64,000 nt of DNA from Micromonospora sp. WMMD1128 (GTDB taxonomy: Bacteria; Actinomycetota; Actinomycetes; Mycobacteriales; Micromonosporaceae): positions 2,059,501-2,123,500 of the forward strand of contig NZ_CP114902.1 of the NCBI RefSeq assembly GCF_027497235.1, in the 5' to 3' direction. The translations under genes and the position numbers were made by a program. This document shows, in pieces, positions 25,681 to 34,960 of this stretch. Under the pieces are notes generated by a model. It saw only the letters and a program-made list of their open reading frames with translations, was not told where the DNA came from and searched no databases. Within the stretch, counting starts at the first letter, position 1. Each line of letters starts with the position of its first letter.

Positions 25681-28600
25681 TCACCAGGCCGGTACCAGGG
25701 GTCGCTTCTTCCCGGCCCGGGGTGCGGGCGGCGGAGCCGCGTCCAGCACCCCGGTGATCCGGGCCCGAGTCTGCGCCGGGTCGATCACGTCGTCCACCTC
25801 GAAGACGCTCGCGATGTTCAGGGCACTGCCGCGCTCGTACATCTGCGCCACCAGCCGCTGGTAGAGCGCCTCGCGTTCGCCGGGGTCGGTGACCGCGTCC
25901 AGTTCCTTACGGAAGCCGAGCCGGACCGCGCCCTCCAGGCCCATGCCGCCGAACTCGCCGGTGGGCCAGGACAGCGTCAGCTCCGGCTCGTAGAAGCCGC
26001 CTCGGGCCATGGCCTGCGCGCCCAACCCGTACCCCTTGCGCAGCACCACGGTGACCATCGGCACGGTCAGGCTGGCCCCGGCCAGGAACATCCGACCGAA
26101 GTGCCGCACCTGGGCGCTCTCCTCGGCGGCCGGGCCGACCATGAAGCCAGGTGTGTCGCAGAGCGAGACGATCGGCAGGTCGAACGCGTCGCACAACTCC
26201 ATGAACCGGGCCGCCTTGCTGCCGCCCTCGGCGTCGATCGCACCGCCGAGGTGGCGCGGGTTGTTGGCGATGAGCCCCACCGGGCGGCCCGCGATCCGGA
26301 CCAGCGCGGTGATCATTCCGACGCCGTGCTCGCGCCGCAGCTCCAGCACCGAGTCCCGGTCGGCAAGCGTGTCGAGCACGGCGCGGACGTCGTAGGTACG
26401 CCGTCGGTTCTCCGGCACCGCGTGTCGCAGCGGACGCTGGTCCGGCGCCTCCCAGTCCGCGGTCCGGCCCTGGAAGTAGGAGAGGTACCGGCGGGTGGCC
26501 CGCACCGCCGCCGCGTCGTCGGGGACCACCAGGTCGACCACGCCGTTGGCGGCGTGCACGGAGGTCGGGCCGATCTCCTCCGGCCGGTACACGCCGAGGC
26601 CGCCGCCCTCGATCATCGCCGGCCCGGCCATCCCGATGTTGGCGTCCGGGGTGGCGACGATGAAGTCGCTGCACGCGACCAGGGCCGCGTTGCCGGCGAA
26701 GCACCTGCCGGTCACCACCGACACCGTCGGCACCAGCCCGCTGAGCCGGGCGAGCAGCGCGAACGCCCGGGTGTCCAGGTTCGCCACCCCCGGGTTCTCG
26801 GTGTCGCCCGGCCGGCCCCCGCCGCCCTCGGCGAACATGACGACCGGCCACCGGTGGCGTTCGGCCAGTTCGAAGAGGCGGTCCTTCTTGCGGTGCCCGT
26901 TGTAGCCCTGGGTGCCCGCCAGCACGGTGTAGTCGTAGGCCATCACCACGCAGCCGGTGCGGTTGATCTGTCCGACGCCGGCCACCAGGCCGTCGGCGGG
27001 CGTCCGGTCGATCAGGTCGTCGAGGCTGCGCCGGGCCCGCTGGCCGGCCAGGACCAGCGAGCCGTACTCGGTGAAGCTGCCGGGGTCGCAGAGGTCGGCC
27101 AGGTTCTCCCGGGCGGTGCGGTGCCCGCGGTCGTGCCGCTTCGCCACCGCGTCCGGCCGCGCCTCGTCGCGGGTCTTGCGCTGCCGGTCCAGGACGCGCC
27201 GCAGGTCGGGGCGGATCAGGTCGGGGTCGGACTCGGCGGCGGTCTCCTCCGTCGTGGCGGTGGCGTCGGCGACCACCAGCGAGGCGAGCAGCGTGCCGGC
27301 CCGCACGGTCTGGCCGACGGTGACCGGCAGCCGGTCCACCACGCCGCTGACGCCGGCCTCGACCTGGTGTTCCATCTTCATCGCCTCGAGCACGACGAGG
27401 ACCGACGTCGCGGTCACCCGGTCGCCCTCGCCGGCGGGAACCGCGATGACCGTGGCCTCCATCGGGGTCCGGACGGCGAGCGTGCCGTCGTCCGGTTCCG
27501 GCTCGGCGGCGGCGAGCGGGTCGACGTCGACGCCGGGGAACCACAGCGGCTCGACGTCCGGCGCGGCGGCCAGTTCGGCGGCGTGCTCGTCGAGGAAGGC
27601 GGTGGTGGCGCTGCCGTCGGTCGCCTCCGGGTGCGCCAGCAGCCGCGCCAGGACGCCGAGGTTCGTGTCCACCCCCTCGACGCGGAACTCCGCGAGCGCC
27701 CGGGACGCCCTGCGCCGCAGGACGGCCGGGTCGCCACCGGGTTCGTGCACGACCACCTTGGCCAGCATCGAGTCGTACCCGGCGCCGACGCGGTAGCCGG
27801 CGTAGCCGTGGGTGTCGGTGCGTACGCCCCGGCCGGCGGGCGGGTCGAAGGCGGTGAGGACGCCGGTGGCGGGCAGGCTGCCGCCGTCGGCGCGGACCGT
27901 CTCCGTGGTCACGCGTAGCTGGATCGCCGTTCCGGCCGGTTCGGGCGCGGGACCGGCCAGTCCGACCGCGGCGAGGTCCGCGCCGGCCGCCAGGCGCAGC
28001 TGGATCTCCACGAGATCGACGCCGAACACCTGCTCGGTCACGGTGTGCTCCACCTGCAACCGCGGGTTGGCCTCCAGGAAGACGAAGTCGTCGGCGCCGA
28101 CGAGGAACTCGACCGTGCCGACCCCGCGGTAGCGGAGACCGGCGGCCAGGCGTACCGCCGCGTGGTGCAGGGCTGCGCGTAGCTGCGGGGCCAGCGCGGG
28201 CGCCGGGGCCAGCTCCACCACCTTCTGCCGGCGGCGCTGGAGGCTGCAGTCCCGGTCGCCGAGGGCGGTGGCCGCTCCGGTGCCGTCGCCGACGATCTGG
28301 ACCTCGATGTGCCGGCGGCCGGTGAGCAGCCGCTCGGCGTACAGGGTGCCGTCGCCGAACGCGCCGAGCGCCTCGGACCGGCAGCGCTCGAACGCGGCGG
28401 CCAACTCCGCCGGGTCGGTGACCGGCCGCATCCCGCGCCCGCCGCCCCCGGCCACCGCCTTGAGCATGATGCCCTCCGGTGCGGCGGCCAGGAACTCCAT
28501 CGCCTCCGGCGGGGTGGCCGGCCCGGTAGCCGGCACGACGGGGAGGCCGGCGGACTCCGCCGCCGCGCGGGCCGCGGTCTTGTCGCCGAGCACCCGCAGC

Positions 28601-28932
28601 ACCTGTGGGGCCGGACCGACGAACGTCAGCCCGGCGTCGGCGCAGCGGCTCGCGAAGTCGGCGTTCTCGCTGAGAAACCCCCAGCCGGGGTGCAGGGCGG
28701 TGGCCCCGACCGACTGGGCGGCCTCGATCAGCGCGCTCTGGTCGAGGTACGCGGCGACCCCGGCGCCGGGCAGCGGCACGGCCCGGTCCGCCCGGCGTAC
28801 GTGCAGGCAGCGCTCGTCGTCGGCGGCGTACACGGCCACCGACGGCACGGCGAGGTCGGCGAGCGTCCGTAGTACGCGAACGGCCACCTCGCCCCGGTTG
28901 GCCACCAGCACGCGGTCCGGGTAGGTCCCCAC
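25681..28932 (-). CDS. Single-chain biotin-dependent acyl-CoA carboxylase (BC-BCCP-CT, LCC-like)
   Basis: A 1083-residue enzyme that joins all carboxylase parts in one chain. The biotin carboxylase region (1-450) has VLVANRGEVAVRVLRT at the start, KAVAGGGGRGM (ATP loop) and EANPRLQVEHTVTE. The biotinyl domain has AMKMEH with biotin site K519. The carboxyltransferase region (about 560-1075) has GHRTARENLADLCD and AYDYTVLAGTQG in the beta-like half and NNPRHLGGAIDAEGGSKAARF in the alpha-like half. This layout matches the single-chain long-chain acyl-CoA carboxylase (LCC) of mycobacteria. In this operon it probably carboxylates propionyl-CoA or a branched or unsaturated acyl-CoA; specificity is not readable. 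Confidence 0.88.
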   Translation of the reverse strand: MGTYPDRVLVANRGEVAVRVLRTLADLAVPSVAVYAADDERCLHVRRADRAVPLPGAGVAAYLDQSALIEAAQSVGATALHPGWGFLSENADFASRCADAGLTFVGPAPQVLRVLGDKTAARAAAESAGLPVVPATGPATPPEAMEFLAAAPEGIMLKAVAGGGGRGMRPVTDPAELAAAFERCRSEALGAFGDGTLYAERLLTGRRHIEVQIVGDGTGAATALGDRDCSLQRRRQKVVELAPAPALAPQLRAALHHAAVRLAAGLRYRGVGTVEFLVGADDFVFLEANPRLQVEHTVTEQVFGVDLVEIQLRLAAGADLAAVGLAGPAPEPAGTAIQLRVTTETVRADGGSLPATGVLTAFDPPAGRGVRTDTHGYAGYRVGAGYDSMLAKVVVHEPGGDPAVLRRRASRALAEFRVEGVDTNLGVLARLLAHPEATDGSATTAFLDEHAAELAAAPDVEPLWFPGVDVDPLAAAEPEPDDGTLAVRTPMEATVIAVPAGEGDRVTATSVLVVLEAMKMEHQVEAGVSGVVDRLPVTVGQTVRAGTLLASLVVADATATTEETAAESDPDLIRPDLRRVLDRQRKTRDEARPDAVAKRHDRGHRTARENLADLCDPGSFTEYGSLVLAGQRARRSLDDLIDRTPADGLVAGVGQINRTGCVVMAYDYTVLAGTQGYNGHRKKDRLFELAERHRWPVVMFAEGGGGRPGDTENPGVANLDTRAFALLARLSGLVPTVSVVTGRCFAGNAALVACSDFIVATPDANIGMAGPAMIEGGGLGVYRPEEIGPTSVHAANGVVDLVVPDDAAAVRATRRYLSYFQGRTADWEAPDQRPLRHAVPENRRRTYDVRAVLDTLADRDSVLELRREHGVGMITALVRIAGRPVGLIANNPRHLGGAIDAEGGSKAARFMELCDAFDLPIVSLCDTPGFMVGPAAEESAQVRHFGRMFLAGASLTVPMVTVVLRKGYGLGAQAMARGGFYEPELTLSWPTGEFGGMGLEGAVRLGFRKELDAVTDPGEREALYQRLVAQMYERGSALNIASVFEVDDVIDPAQTRARITGVLDAAPPPAPRAGKKRPLVPAW

Positions 28933-28975
28933 GGTCAGCTCCTCCGCCTCGTCACGTCCGTCGCCATCGTGCCGC

Positions 28976-30187
28976 TCAGGCCGACGTCTGCGCCCGCAGT
29001 TCCGCGCGGGCGATCGAGCGCCGGTGCACCTCGTCCGGGCCGTCGGCGAACCGCAGGGTGCGCTGGTGGGCGTACATGCTGGCCAGCGGGGTGTCCGGTC
29101 CGAGCCCGGCGGCGCCGTACGACTGGATGGCGTAGTCGAGCACGCGGAGCGCGACGTTCGGCGCGATGACCTTGATGCCGGAGATCTGGGTCCGGGCGGC
29201 CTTGTTGCCCTGGGTGTCCATCAGCCAGGCGGTGTAGAGCGTGTACAGCCGCGCCTGGTCGATCTCGATCCGCGCGTCGGCGATCCACCGCTGGATCTGA
29301 CCCTGCTCGGACAGCGGGCCGCCGAAGGCCACCCGGGACGTCACCCGCTGGCAGAGCAGCTCCAGGGCACGCTCGGCCGCCCCGATCGACCGCATGCAGT
29401 GGTGGATCCGACCCGGGCCGAGTCGCGCCTGCGCGATCGCGAAGCCGCCGCCCTCCTCGCCCAGCAGGTTGGTCGCCGGCACCCGGACGTTGTCGAACGT
29501 GATCTCGCAGTGCCCCTCCTGGTCCTGGTAGCCCAGCACGGTGAGGCTGCGGACGATGGTGACGCCGGGGGTGTCGAGCGGCACGAGGACCATGCTCTGC
29601 TGCCGGTAGGTGGGGCCGTCCGGGTCGGTCTTGCCCATCACGATGGCGAGCCGGCAGCGGGCGTCACCGGCGCCGGAGATCCACCACTTGTGCCCGTTGA
29701 TGACGTACTCGTCGCCGTCGCGGACGATCGAGCACTGGATGTTGCGGGCGTCGGAGCTGGCCACGGCCGGCTCGGTCATCGCGAAGCAGGACCGGATCTC
29801 GCCCTCCAGCAGCGGGTGGAGCCATCGCTCCTTCTGCTCGTCGGTGCCGAACATGGTGAGCAGTTCCATGTTCCCGGTGTCCGGGGCGGAGCAGTTCAAC
29901 GCCTGCGACGCGATGTGCGAGCGGCCCAGGATCTCGGCCAGTGGCGCGTAGTCGAGGTTGGACAGCCCCTCGGTCCACTGGGTCTTGTGCGGCAGGAACA
30001 GGTTCCAGAGTCCGCGGGCGCGTGCCTCGCGCTTCAGCTCCTCCATCACCGGAGGGAAGAAGTGCGGGTCACCGCTGTCCGCGAGCTGTCGCTGGTACAC
30101 CGGCTCGGCCGGATAGACGCACTCGTCCATGAACGTCTGCAGGGTCTGGCGCAGCGCGGCGGAGGTCGGCGAGTAGGCGAAGTCCAT
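28976..30187 (-). CDS. ACAD10/11-like acyl-CoA dehydrogenase
   Basis: FAD-dependent acyl-CoA dehydrogenase, 403 residues. It has [17 protein letters not shown], the [13 protein letters not shown] motif and the C-terminal [18 protein letters not shown] then [22 protein letters not shown], blocks that resemble the dehydrogenase domains of animal ACAD10/11 and bacterial LvaC rather than ordinary medium-chain enzymes. Those enzymes remove phosphate from 4-phosphoacyl-CoA to give an enoyl-CoA. ATG at 30187 has GGAG 5 nt upstream. It is the first gene of the minus-strand operon and is divergent from the thiolase across a candidate TetR operator. Confidence 0.85.
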   Translation of the reverse strand: MDFAYSPTSAALRQTLQTFMDECVYPAEPVYQRQLADSGDPHFFPPVMEELKREARARGLWNLFLPHKTQWTEGLSNLDYAPLAEILGRSHIASQALNCSAPDTGNMELLTMFGTDEQKERWLHPLLEGEIRSCFAMTEPAVASSDARNIQCSIVRDGDEYVINGHKWWISGAGDARCRLAIVMGKTDPDGPTYRQQSMVLVPLDTPGVTIVRSLTVLGYQDQEGHCEITFDNVRVPATNLLGEEGGGFAIAQARLGPGRIHHCMRSIGAAERALELLCQRVTSRVAFGGPLSEQGQIQRWIADARIEIDQARLYTLYTAWLMDTQGNKAARTQISGIKVIAPNVALRVLDYAIQSYGAAGLGPDTPLASMYAHQRTLRFADGPDEVHRRSIARAELRAQTSA

Positions 30188-30362
30188 GGGGAGCTCCAAG
30201 GGTCGATCGGACCGGCCGGAAGTGGAGGTGGGTCCGGGTCGCTGGCGATCCGGGTGGTTGCGTCGGCCCGGTGACGGTGCTCAAATTAGATCCGACGTCG
30301 ACGTCGGCGTCAAGAAATTGGACGGGTCCGTCCGCGGATCTCGCCAGGACGAAGGAGACGAC
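30188..30362. promoter_or_regulatory. Divergent promoter with candidate TetR operator (site A)
   Basis: Minus-strand promoter: TTGACG (30308-30313, read on the minus strand), a 17-nt spacer and TCTAAT (30285-30290). The spacer is filled by CCGACGTCGACGTCGG (30292-30307), a perfect 16-bp palindrome. The 20-mer CGACGTCGACGTCGGCGTCA (30293-30312) has a right half that matches the operator-like site at 35069-35088 in 8 of 10 positions. A repressor bound here would block the ACAD operon and probably the thiolase/fusion operon as well. Confidence 0.55.
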
Positions 30363-31526
30363 GTGGCGCCAGCCCGGGAAGCAGTCATCGTGGCCACCGC
30401 ACGGACGCCCATCGGTCGTGCGTACAAGGGGTCGCTTCGCCAGGCGCGGCCGGACGACCTGGCCGGTTTCGCGATCGCGCGGGCCCTGGAGCAGGTCCCG
30501 GCGGTCACCCCCGACCAGATCGGCGACGTCATCGTCGGCACCGCGAACCCGGCGGGGGAGCAGGGCCTGAACATCGGCCGGTTGGCGGCGCTGCTCGCCG
30601 GGCTGCCCGACACCGTCACCGGAACCACCGTCAGCCGGGGCTGCGCCTCGTCGCTTGACGCCATCCGGATCGCGGCCAACGCGATCATGGTCGGCGAGGG
30701 CGACGTCTACGTGGCCGGCGGCGTCGAGAGCGTCTCCCGTACCCCCAGCGCCCACATCGACGACGCGGCGATGAACCCCCGGTTCGGCGTCGACCCGTTG
30801 CCGGACGCCTACATCACCATGGGGCGCACGGCCGAGAACGTGGCCGAGCGCTTCGACATCTCCCGCGCCCGGATGGACGAGTATGCCAAGCTCTCCCAGG
30901 ACCGCGCGGTCGCCGCCCGCGACCAGGGCTTCTTCGCCCGGGAGATCAGCCCGTACCCACTGGCTGACGGCACCGTCGTGGCGCAGGACGACTGCCCGCG
31001 CGCCAACGTCGACCTCGACGTGCTGGCCGGCCTGCCCACCCCGTTCCGGGCCGACGGGCGGGTCACCGCGGGCAACTCCTGCCCGCTCAACGACGGGGCG
31101 GCGGCGGTCGTGGTGATGTCCGCCGAGCGCGCCCGCAACCTGGGGATCGAACCCCTGGCGCGGATCATGGGCTTCGCGGTCACCGGCCTGGCACCGGAGA
31201 TCATGGGGGTCGGCCCGATCGAGGCGGTGCGCCGGGTGCTCGACCGCACCGGCCTGGCCATCGGAGACGTCGACGTGCTGGAGCTCAACGAGGCGTTCGC
31301 GGCGCAGGTGCTGGCGGTCGCGGACACCCTGAAGATCTCCGTCGCGGACCAGCTCAACCCGCACGGCGGCGCGATCGCGCTCGGTCACCCCTTCGGTATG
31401 ACCGGCGCCCGGATCATGACCACGCTGCTGAACGGCCTGGCGGCCACCGGCGGTACGGTCGGGGTCGAGACGATGTGCGTCGGCGGCGGACAGGGGATGG
31501 CCATGGCTGTCGAGCGGCTGGCGTGA
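30363..31526 (+). CDS. Acetyl-CoA acyltransferase (thiolase)
   Basis: A 387-residue degradative-type thiolase, which cleaves 3-ketoacyl-CoA with CoA to release acetyl- or propionyl-CoA. The acyl-accepting C94 is in SRGCASSLDAI; the second active-site blocks are NEAFAAQ, GHPFGMTGAR and CVGGGQGMA. GTG at 30363 has AAGGAG 5 nt upstream; the longer open frame reaches into the divergent promoter and is not used. The stop overlaps the next start (GTGA), so it is coupled to the synthetase/dehydrogenase fusion. Confidence 0.92.
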   Translation: MAPAREAVIVATARTPIGRAYKGSLRQARPDDLAGFAIARALEQVPAVTPDQIGDVIVGTANPAGEQGLNIGRLAALLAGLPDTVTGTTVSRGCASSLDAIRIAANAIMVGEGDVYVAGGVESVSRTPSAHIDDAAMNPRFGVDPLPDAYITMGRTAENVAERFDISRARMDEYAKLSQDRAVAARDQGFFAREISPYPLADGTVVAQDDCPRANVDLDVLAGLPTPFRADGRVTAGNSCPLNDGAAAVVVMSAERARNLGIEPLARIMGFAVTGLAPEIMGVGPIEAVRRVLDRTGLAIGDVDVLELNEAFAAQVLAVADTLKISVADQLNPHGGAIALGHPFGMTGARIMTTLLNGLAATGGTVGVETMCVGGGQGMAMAVERLA

Positions 31527-34297
31527 CCGCGATGACCTACCCCACGGCTCACGCGCTCAGGTGTCCGGACCGGCCGGCCGTCGTCATCGCCGAGACCGGC
31601 GAGACCCTGACCTACGGCCAGCTCGACGACGCCTCCCGCCGCCTGGCCCGCGCCATGTGGGACGCCGGCCTGCGCCCCGGCGACCACGTCGCCCTGATGA
31701 TGGCGAACCACCTCAGCTTCCTGGAGGTGTACTGGGCCGCGATGCGCTCCGGGCTCCTCCTCACCCCGGTCGGCACGTCGCTGACCGCCGAGGAGGCGTC
31801 CTGGATCGTCGGCAGCTGCCAGGCCAAAGCCCTGGTGGTGGACGCGGCGGCGCCGGCCGCGGGCTCGCTCGCCGCCGTGCCGGGTCCAGTGCTCAGGCTG
31901 GCGGTCGGTGGCCCGCTAACGGGCTTCGACGACTACGCCGGGACACTCGCCGGGTCGTCGGCCGAGCCGCTGGAGCACGAGCCGCTGGGCGTGGCGATGG
32001 TCTACAGCTCCGGCAGCACCGGACGGCCCAAGGGCGTCCGGCGCGAGCTGTCCGGGCGCACCGTTCAGGAGGGGCACCCGCACTTCCTGCGCTGGCTGCG
32101 TGAGTTGTGGCGGTTCACCGACGGCTCGGTCTTCCTCACCCCCGCCCCGCTCTACCACGCCGCGCCACTGTCGTTCGCCAGCACCGTCACGGCGGCCGGC
32201 GGCACCGTCGTGCTGATGCGCAAGTTCGACGCCGCCGGGGCGCTGGACGCGATCGAGCGGTACGCCATCACGCACGTGCTGATGGTGCCCACGATGTTCG
32301 TCCGGCTGCTGCGGCTGCCCGCCGAGCGGCGTCGGACCGCCGTGCTCGACTCGCTCTCCGTGGTGATCCACGGCGCCGGACCGTGCGCCGTCGACGTCAA
32401 GCGCCGGATGATCGACTGGTTGGGGCCGATCCTGCTGGAGTACTACGCCGGCAGCGAGGACAACGGCACCACCTTCATCGACTCGCCGGAGTGGCTGACG
32501 CACCCCGGCTCGGTGGGTCGGGCGATCGCCGGCTGTCGCGTGCACATCTGCGATCCCGAGGGCGACGAGCTTCCGCCGGGTCAGGACGGGTTGGTGTACT
32601 TCGAGTCCGAGGGCGGCCGGTCCGAGTTCGAGTACGTCGGCGGGGCAGACAGCTCGGCGGCCCGGCACCCGGCGCGTCCGGGCTGGTCCACGCTCGGCGA
32701 CATCGGCCATCTCGACGACGAGGGCTACCTCTACCTCACCGACCGGCGGGACTACCTGATCGTCTCCGGCGGCGTCAACATCTCGCCGCAGGAGATCGAG
32801 AACGCGGTGCTCGGCTACGAGCCGGTGGTCGACGTCGCCGTGTTCGGCGTCCCGGACGAGGAGTTGGGCGAGCAGGTCGTGGCGGTGGTCCAGCCGGTCG
32901 ACCCGGCGGCCGACCGGGACGAGCTGGTGGCCGGGTTGCGCGATCACCTGGCCGGGCGACTGGCCCGGCACAAGATTCCGCGGTCGATGTTCGTGGTGGA
33001 GGCCCTGCCGAGGCTGCCCACCGGCAAGCTCGCCAAGAACCGCCTGCGGGAGCGGTACCTGCCCGGCCGCGGTCTGGAGACCGCCCGCGAGCCGCAGGAG
33101 TTCCGGGCCGCCGTGCGCGCGCTGCTGGACCGGGAGCTGCCGCCCGGCTGGCGCGGCCTCGGGGCGCTCGGCGACGACGACCTGCACCCCTGGATCGCGC
33201 GGTGGCGCACGGTGCTGGCCCGGCACCGACTGCTCGCCCCCGGCTGGCCGGTCGAGCACGGTGGGCTCGGCCTGGATCCGGCTCGGCAGGTGGTGCTCCA
33301 GGAGGAGTTCGCCCGTGCCGGCGTGCCGAGCGGCAGCGGCAACGACCCGTTCGGCATCGACATGCTGGGCAACACGCTGCTCGCCGTCGGCACGCCCGAG
33401 CAGCGGGCCCATTACCTGCCGCGGATCCTCGACGGCACGGACGTGTGGTGCCAGGGCTTCTCCGAGCCGGAAGCCGGATCCGACCTGGCCGCGGTGCAGA
33501 CGCGTGCGGTGCGCGGCGCGGACGGACGCTGGCGGCTCACCGGGCAGAAGATCTGGACCTCGAACGCGCACCTGGCGTCCTGGATCTTCGTGCTGGCCCG
33601 CACCGGGATCCGCGCCGAGCGGCACCGGGGCCTGACGTTCCTGCTCGTGCCGCTGGACCAGCCGGGCGTCGAGGTCCGCCCGATCCGGCAGCTCTCCGGC
33701 GCCTCCCACTTCAACGAGGTGTTCTTCACCGACGCGGTGGCCGCGGACGTGGTGGGCGCCGTCGGCGCGGGCTGGTCGGTGGCCATGGCGTTGCTCGGCC
33801 ACGAGCGCGGGCAGTCCGCCACCACCCAGGCCATCCGGTACCGCGCGGAGTGGGAGCGGCTGGTCCGTACCGCCCGCGAGAACGGCATGCTGGAGCGGGC
33901 CTGGGTACGCGACGGCCTGGCGGCCGCGTACGTCCGGATCGAGGTGATGGACGCGCTGGGGCGGCGACTGGCCGGCGGCGGGCTCACCGGGACCGACGCG
34001 GCGGGCGACGCCGCCCTGTTCAAGCTGCACTGGAGCGCGCACCACCAGGCGGTGACCGAACTCGCCCTGGAGATCCTCGGACCGGAGGCCACCACGCCGA
34101 CCGGGCGCGTGCTGGAGTTGGGCTACGGGGGACCGGACGCGGCCGGGGCGCCGATCACCTCGGCGTCGTGGGTCGACATCTTCTACAACGCCCGGCCCGG
34201 GACCATCTACGCCGGCACCACCCAGGTGCTGCGCAACGTCGTGGCCGAGCGCCTGCTCGGGATGCCGAAGGAGGTGCGACCGGCCGGTCCCACCTGA
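31523..34297 (+). CDS. Acyl-CoA synthetase / acyl-CoA dehydrogenase fusion protein
   Basis: A 924-residue bifunctional protein. Residues 1-510 are a full ANL acyl-CoA synthetase: P-loop YSSGSTGRPKG (161-171), YYAGSEDNGTTF, GDIGHLDDEGYLYLTDR and the catalytic PTGK with K502. Residues about 530-924 are a complete acyl-CoA dehydrogenase: FRAAVRALLD at its N terminus, CQGFSEPEAGSDLA (from 643), TGQKIWTSNAHLA, and the C-terminal YAGTTQVLRNVVAERLLG. No stop or frameshift lies between them and the reading frame is GC-skewed throughout, so the fusion is real. It would form an acyl-CoA and oxidise it in one protein. GTG at 31523 overlaps the thiolase stop; ATG at 31532 is the alternative. Confidence 0.88.
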   Translation: MTAMTYPTAHALRCPDRPAVVIAETGETLTYGQLDDASRRLARAMWDAGLRPGDHVALMMANHLSFLEVYWAAMRSGLLLTPVGTSLTAEEASWIVGSCQAKALVVDAAAPAAGSLAAVPGPVLRLAVGGPLTGFDDYAGTLAGSSAEPLEHEPLGVAMVYSSGSTGRPKGVRRELSGRTVQEGHPHFLRWLRELWRFTDGSVFLTPAPLYHAAPLSFASTVTAAGGTVVLMRKFDAAGALDAIERYAITHVLMVPTMFVRLLRLPAERRRTAVLDSLSVVIHGAGPCAVDVKRRMIDWLGPILLEYYAGSEDNGTTFIDSPEWLTHPGSVGRAIAGCRVHICDPEGDELPPGQDGLVYFESEGGRSEFEYVGGADSSAARHPARPGWSTLGDIGHLDDEGYLYLTDRRDYLIVSGGVNISPQEIENAVLGYEPVVDVAVFGVPDEELGEQVVAVVQPVDPAADRDELVAGLRDHLAGRLARHKIPRSMFVVEALPRLPTGKLAKNRLRERYLPGRGLETAREPQEFRAAVRALLDRELPPGWRGLGALGDDDLHPWIARWRTVLARHRLLAPGWPVEHGGLGLDPARQVVLQEEFARAGVPSGSGNDPFGIDMLGNTLLAVGTPEQRAHYLPRILDGTDVWCQGFSEPEAGSDLAAVQTRAVRGADGRWRLTGQKIWTSNAHLASWIFVLARTGIRAERHRGLTFLLVPLDQPGVEVRPIRQLSGASHFNEVFFTDAVAADVVGAVGAGWSVAMALLGHERGQSATTQAIRYRAEWERLVRTARENGMLERAWVRDGLAAAYVRIEVMDALGRRLAGGGLTGTDAAGDAALFKLHWSAHHQAVTELALEILGPEATTPTGRVLELGYGGPDAAGAPITSASWVDIFYNARPGTIYAGTTQVLRNVVAERLLGMPKEVRPAGPT

Positions 34298-34300
34298 ACG

Positions 34301-34960
34301 TCAGTCCCGCTTGAGCCCGATCGCGTTGGCCCACAACCGGGTCAGGCCGTCGACCGCGGCGTCGAGGTCGAACTCGTAGTCCGGGCCGGCGTCGGCGCCC
34401 ATCCACAGGTAGGCGAACCGGCTCAGCATCGAGGTGAGGGCGACCGCGCTCAGGTGCGGGTCGAGATCCGCGTCGGCGAGGCCCTCGGCCTGCAGCCGGC
34501 GGATCGACCGCTCGGTCCGGCTCATGGTCTGCTGGGCGCGGGACTCGCGGATCGCGTGGATGTCGTGGTTGAACGTCGAGACCTGCTCGATGATCGCCAT
34601 GATCCGGCTGTGCCGGCGGTAGGACTCCAGGTAACGGCGGTTCGCGGCCTCGATCCGCTGGTACGGCGTGAGGTCGCCCGATCCGCTGCGGTGGCCGTCG
34701 AACATCTCGGCCTGGATCTGTTCCGCGACGACCCGGAAGATCTCCTCCTTGGAGGAGAAGTACGTGTAGAACGAGCCGTGCGCGAGGCCGACCTCCTTGG
34801 CGATGTCGGTGATCCGGGCATCGATGAATCCGTCCCGTTCGAAGACCCGGTGGGCACCCTCCACCAGCTTGGCGCGGCGCTCGCGGTAGCGCTTCGACTG
34901 CGTTGCCACACCGTCCGGCCTCGCCGGCGTGGTGGTCCTGTCGCTCACTCGTCGCCCCAT
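34301..34960 (-). CDS. TetR-family transcriptional regulator
   Basis: A 219-residue regulator. The N-terminal helix-turn-helix reads RITDIAKEVGLAHGSFYTYFSSKEEIF (about 48-75), standard for the family; the C-terminal helical domain would bind the ligand, probably an acyl-CoA of the pathway. It converges on the fusion gene with only 3 nt between the stops and diverges from the ABC transporter operon. A 20-bp near-palindrome in its promoter, with a related site at the thiolase/ACAD promoter, suggests autoregulation and control of the whole region. ATG at 34960 is used; GTG at 34948 is possible. Confidence 0.9.
   Translation of the reverse strand: MGRRVSDRTTTPARPDGVATQSKRYRERRAKLVEGAHRVFERDGFIDARITDIAKEVGLAHGSFYTYFSSKEEIFRVVAEQIQAEMFDGHRSGSGDLTPYQRIEAANRRYLESYRRHSRIMAIIEQVSTFNHDIHAIRESRAQQTMSRTERSIRRLQAEGLADADLDPHLSAVALTSMLSRFAYLWMGADAGPDYEFDLDAAVDGLTRLWANAIGLKRD

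Noticed and set aside
30186..30362. Extended thiolase start upstream of GTG 30363
   Set aside because: The extension crosses the divergent promoter and operator and lacks similarity; AAGGAG directly precedes GTG 30363.
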